Positions 39,143-62,000 of a stretch of DNA of 62,000 nucleotides are shown piece by piece. Source of the DNA: Glandiceps talaboti (lineage: Eukaryota; Hemichordata; Enteropneusta; Spengelidae); NCBI RefSeq assembly GCF_964340395.1, contig NC_135571.1:13728546-13790545 (forward strand), in the 5' to 3' direction. The stretch's first letter is position 1. The number at the start of each line of letters is the position of its first letter. Below the pieces are notes generated by a model. That model did not search any database, was not told the DNA's origin, and was given only the letters and a program-made list of their open reading frames with translations. A program made the position numbers and the translations under genes.

Positions 39143-40324
39143 CAGATTCCCCCATAATAATGCGTAATTAGACAATATAATTAGATAGTAAAATGTAACC
39201 CTCCACAGAGAACCCCCCAATTTCCCCAGTCTTCTCGTCTCGAGGTTTCCTTAGTTTGCATGCAGACACTCAGGCGCCACCTGGTTTATAAGTCGACATG
39301 GTGGCGTGCTACTGTTACGATCCAGAAATATCATATTCGGAATTTTGGCATGTTTTACCTAACTTAACGTACAATTCACATTTAAACTACTTACTCACAA
39401 AGAGCAGCTAACAACATGATGATCAAATAATATGTTGATTTATCTACTAATCCTGTACTAATTACATTTATCTCTAGTATAGCTAACAAATGTCAAGTGT
39501 TTTGATAAATCAACATAGTTTAGTTCTTGTAAACAAGATAACATGTTGATTATCGAATTCAAATAAAATTCCAACGGCGTGATCAACGCTTATCTTACAC
39601 GTGAAAAATTTACATATGACACGATCTTGAATCTCAATCTTAAATAATCTAGTGGAAAGTTCACCGTGTCTCTTAGAACAATGAATCTAGGTGAGAGATC
39701 ATTTATTTATGACGAGTTATGTTTACAAAGATGACATCACCTTAATTTCAAGGTGACAACTAGAACTTATATGTTAGGGACTTGGAGAAATAAAAGATTA
39801 TTCTTAGATTTTGATTACAACTCTATCAGCTGTTGGTGTGCGGTGTCTCTCTTTGCCTGAGTGTTAGACGAAAAATACATCACAACATGAATAGCCATTC
39901 ATTACTCCAACTCTCCCCTACCAACAACCCAAATATAAAATACACTGAGCTAATATTGTAATGATGCCATTTAACGTTTTAAACAAAATTACAACCCTAT
40001 ATATAAGGAGTTCTTTCTGACACATGATCGTGCTGTCTTGTAGAGCTTGAATGCATATGAATAGCCTAAGAACTGTCAAAAGAGTATAAAAATACCATAG
40101 GACCAAGCAAGCTCTTCCCCATCTGATTTATTGTAAAAGTATATAACATTTGTATCGTAGTTGCTATTTACATAGCACACCATATAAAATGTCATACTGT
40201 GAGCGTGCGTTCTCGTGAGCAGCGTCGGTCTTATCCCTTAAACTTCGTTCTTCACCAACTGTCGATAAATTCAAGAAGATGATGATGACACAGACAGACA
40301 AGCAGACAGACACACGCACAGCCG

Positions 40325-40392
<68 letters not shown>

Positions 40393-41911
40393 CACACACA
40401 CATACACATACATACATACACACAGAGAGAGAGACCGATATGGGAGGTAAAAAATAATGTAACGCATCAAACACATGACGCTAAAAAAATAGAAAGGCAG
40501 AGACAACGAAACTAAAATATATGGTAACAGATCCTAGGACTGGTTTCAAATGCGAATTGCAGCTTGATAAAAGCTCTTTCTACAATGTTCTGATTTCGTT
40601 TTGATATACTCCTGTACCGCCCACTCGAGGGTAACTGTGTGCTGGATGACTGGGATCCTCAATGGTTGTTACACCTTTGCGAATGAATCTGGAATGATAG
40701 ACTGATTGTAAGGATGGTGATTCTGTACGGTCCTGACGTATCTCTCAAGTGTATTGTTGTCAAACCAGATAGTGATGGCATATATTATAATACTCTCCAT
40801 GCGGTAAAAATCAACTAAAACACAACCACAACTCATTCCAAATTTGTTTAAACGTCTCAAAAAATAAAGATGCTGTTGTGTTTTCAGTATTTATTTGCCA
40901 ATACAGGTGATGTGAAAGTTGAATACCCATGAATTTGAAAATAATGACAGTGCAACAGTTTCAACTTAATCTCGATCTCTACCCTGAATATCCACATTAC
41001 CAAAAACATGTCGTCTTACCAATAATGGAATAGCTTTAATACAAAATAAAAGCACTTGGTGAAGGGTTGGCATTCCCCATTCCCACACAAAAGTCATCAA
41101 CCCCTTTAATCCGTCTGAAATATCTACAATAAGAAAAAAGTATATGAAAACAACGTCTTTAAATAGACTATTTGAAAATCGATGGACTCCACAAATTCTA
41201 TCTAGAAACAAAAGAAATATTGTCAAAAATTAACAGCATGTAAACCCTCAAAATGCGATATGATCACCCTTTATCTAAATACGAGTTGAGAGTTCACTAA
41301 CACATATATGCCGGCACTTGAATCATATCATTCTATAGTGCTTTGAGACCTTGAGATATACACAATCTTCGTTTTGTGCATAATTCTGTATTTCAGCTTT
41401 AGTCCTGGTTAAAAACTGTTGTAAGTATCGGGAAAGAAATACACCGACTTTGAATATACACCGACTTTGAATATACACTGAGTTTGAATATACATGTACA
41501 CTGAGCTTGAATATACACTGAGCTTGAGTCCTGACTGCAAGTTACGTCTAGTTAGTCAACCTCAAGTTTAAACAATCTCGACTAACAAATCCTATATCTC
41601 TCCCTAATTGACCAATCAAATGAAGGTCAATATCACATTTGGGCCAATATGTACGGAATGTAGGAAAACCTATATAAACCTTTGTTTCTGTGGGATCTTT
41701 AGGGGTTTTTGTTACATGCCAATAACATGTCTTTATAGTACTTGGTTGTACATGTGTCATTCCTTTCAAGAACCTGTTTCTACACAATTCCCTTATCCTA
41801 TAGTAAGCTAAGCCTAAATATGCCCTTTTTTGACAGACTATATAATTTGTAATCTGATTTGTGGCCTTACAGGTCATGTCTGCAGTAGTTTATAGCCTAT
41901 AAATGGACACT
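39143..41911. other. Intergenic region without a recognised gene
   Basis: No supportable coding sequence is seen. It contains a (CAGA)n/(CA)n microsatellite at about 40296-40432 and a short tandem of GAATATACACTGAGTTT-like units at about 41450-41528. Confidence 0.6.
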
Positions 41912-42920
41912 TCAATCATATCAATAGCACTTCGGGACGATGAGATGTTCAGTATTTTCATATTTTGGTATAATCACAGATCTCGATACCAGTTGTCTTG
42001 GGAAAAGAATTTTGTTAAGAAGCAAAGCCAAAATATGCTTTGCTACAAATTTTCTGAAAGACTATTCATTTGCTATTTGAGACCGATTTGCAGGCTTACA
42101 CATTACGTCTTTGTGGTGGTTAGGGAAAACGCATGTGAATGTTTCGATTGAAAAGTGAAAATATTGCGATGTCCTTGTAATTAGACTTTGGCAATGACTT
42201 TGGTACAAAAAGGTCACGTGATAGGTGAGTTGCCCGTCCCCTAAATCCGACACTTGTATCATATATGTAGCACTTCGGGACCCTGAGATATTCAGTACTT
42301 TCATATTTTGGTGATCTTGATACCAGTTGTCTTGGTAACAGAAGTTTGTAATAAAAGCAACTCCGTATATACCTTTGAATTATTTTTCCAGAAAGACTAT
42401 ATAATTTGCTATTTTCTGAGAGATTGTCATCTTTAAAGATCATGCCTGATGTTAGCTGTAGAAAATATTTCGACGGTGTTTTAATAATTACAAAATATGA
42501 AGATGAGACATTTTTACAATGACCTTGACCTTGGATCGAAACGATCATGTAATCAGTGAATTGCTTGTCCCTAAAACCTTATATACAAACCCTTACATCA
42601 TATCAATAGCACTTTCAGGTTAGTATATTAACACTTTGGTATAATGGGGGATATGTTGACAGCAGTTGTCTTGGTAACAGCGTTTTGCTACAGCAACTGT
42701 ATATATACTTTTTTCATGGTTTTCGGAAAACAATTGTATGTGCAGCTATTTTCTGACCGACTTACAGCTTTACCAATCATATCTGATGGAAGTACACATA
42801 AAGGTTTCAGTGAATGTTTCGATAAAAGTCTAACAAATTAAGATGACCTTAAATTTTGATTATGACCTTGAGCTTGAATAAAAAATGTCATGTAATCATT
42901 GAGTTCCCTGTCTTCTCATA
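41912..42920. repeat. Three diverged ~340-bp tandem units
   Basis: Units start near 41913, 42250 and 42598 with TCATATCAATAGCACTT or a variant. In order they contain TTCATATTTTGGT, ACCAGTTGTCTTGG, a TTTTCTGAAAGACTAT-like phrase and an ending near GTCATGTAATCA/GTCACGTGATAG followed by TGAGTT...CCC. Divergence is high, so the triplication is old. The ORFs inside are short and not conserved between units. Confidence 0.75.
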
Positions 42921-44305
42921 TATATATATACTTTAATTATAGCATTTCTGGAGCATGAGATTTTTCGTTTTTAATGTTTTAGCATCCTTCAAAATAATGT
43001 CAAAGTTACCAGGGAAACCGTCTGATCTGAGTTTGCACAAGAGAATCCAGAGGGCCAACAACAGTTCTCGAGGTCCCAGAAGTTACTCTAACCAAATATA
43101 CTGTCAATAATGTACTTCAAGCCGGGCAATTTTTTTCTCTCAAAATTTCAGCCTTGGCGCTCTGACTAAACCTACCTGACGAGAGTATGCACAAAGATAT
43201 TTAGCTAATCGGATTGTAACTTTAATAAACAATAACTTAATATTAAATACATGTGGCAATATTTTTAATGTTCTTAAATACAATAAAATTAAATCAAATC
43301 GTTTGAAATTCTGCCCATTTATTCTTTATTATCTTTATCAAATTTTCATCCTGAGATTCCAATTTCAATGTAGTTGTTTGGAAAATATACCTTATAGAAT
43401 AGACCCTTGATTACCACCAGTCCCTTGATTACCACCAGTCCCTTGGCAGATTCTTTTGAATACTCTCATAATAATCTCATAAACTTCAACGGTTTTGAGT
43501 TTATTTTATTCAAATTTTTTTGAACGGAAAACATTGTTCGGATTTTTTTCCTATTTAATAGCAGCCCCCTCCACTCCCAGGACTGGGCTCAAGGATTCAC
43601 TCGACTGTTTTGCAATCACTCGCTCAGGTTATTGTTTCACACAAAATAAAAAAATGTTTTAAAAAAAGTATTTCATTCAATTACTCCAATTATCTAATAA
43701 ATGTCGCAACTGTAATTGCCATTGGTCTTGTCAACAAATTTCGTGATTTGTTTGTTTGTTTGTGTCCCTCGACCCAGTGTACAGTAAGCCTCTTCTAAGC
43801 CTATTTTGCCATTTCTTCATAATTCTTATTGCTGTATGATAAATGATGTAGAGTTTTTGAAAATGACCTTCTCAGTCCCCCTAGCATAAAGAATGAGGCT
43901 GAAATGAATTGACACTTTTCAATAATTAGCCATATCTTAAGAATGTATGCTTCAAAATTCATGATTTGGGTGAACACGAAGCATGTGTCCTATAAAAATT
44001 GATGAAGTGAGTAATTTGCATAATTAAATGATGTTATATGATTAGGTAATGTGCTAAGAATACGAGCTTCAAATTTCATGTAGCTACGTACATGGATTAA
44101 TAGTGACAGAGCACAGGAATGCATGTTGATGTGGTTTGAAATAGTATTGGATAATTTCCATATTAATGACCTTCGGAAATATGGCATCGGTATTGATCTT
44201 TTCTTAATTCTTCTTTTCGTTTTTGCATTGTTGTTATGCTTGATTCCAATTCTGATAGTTATTTCTGTTTCATTCGGCAGTTTGAAGTTGGAATTCTACT
44301 GAACG
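42921..44305. other. 5' flank of the MACPF gene
   Basis: AT-rich sequence with no recognised repeat or gene. There is no clear TATA box at a fixed distance, so the transcription start is not assigned. Confidence 0.5.

Positions 44306-62000
<17,695 letters not shown>

Overview
This window looks like nuclear DNA of an invertebrate animal, probably marine. Genes are split by GT-AG introns. The TRIM-NHL and MACPF families are typical of invertebrates such as lancelets, hemichordates and molluscs. More than half of the window is satellite DNA, microsatellites and transposable elements. The phylum cannot be fixed from the sequence alone. There are no prokaryotic operons, CRISPR arrays, rRNA or tRNA genes that I can support.

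Layout. (1) 480-9186, + strand: a four-exon secreted phospholipase A2 gene. Intron 2 holds a 47-bp satellite of about 73 copies. Intron 3 is filled by a 50-bp tandem repeat that is an amplified copy of the exon 3/intron 3 splice junction. (2) 9767-11093: a short terminal-inverted-repeat (TIR) transposon flanked by TAA. (3) 15129-18700: an older copy of a second TIR family, next to a minus-strand uncharacterised ORF that I suspect is transposon-related. It is followed by a small inverted-repeat element, a 5 x 76-bp repeat and a 42-bp satellite (20.77-23.27 kb). (4) 23990-26209, + strand: an uninterrupted TRIM-NHL gene (RING, two B-boxes, coiled coil, filamin repeat, NHL repeats). It is followed by a broken partial copy and three diverged copies of its 3' flank. 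(5) 30128-32220: a TAA-flanked TIR element carrying a 241-aa ORF, adjoining a LINE 3' end. (6) 32540-39142: a 2.0-kb tandem duplication whose second copy was later interrupted by a 2.5-kb TIR element of the same family as region 3. (7) 39.1-44.3 kb: no convincing gene, but a diverged triplicated ~340-bp repeat. (8) 44306 to the window end, + strand: a secreted MACPF (perforin-like) gene with at least 15 exons whose splice phases all agree. Its C-terminal part resembles a farnesoic-acid O-methyltransferase-like (FAMeT) domain. Its introns hold a LINE remnant and three generations of Penelope-like retroelements (PLEs), including one with an intact 736-codon reverse transcriptase/GIY-YIG ORF.

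The genes do not form a pathway. A secreted PLA2, a TRIM E3 ligase and a secreted pore-forming-family protein are each plausible in innate defence or digestion, but that is inference. The most notable observations are the amplified splice-donor satellite in the PLA2 gene, hammerhead-ribozyme-like motifs with covarying stems in the Penelope repeats, the apparent MACPF-FAMeT architecture, and the readable order of events in the 32.5-39.1 kb duplication.
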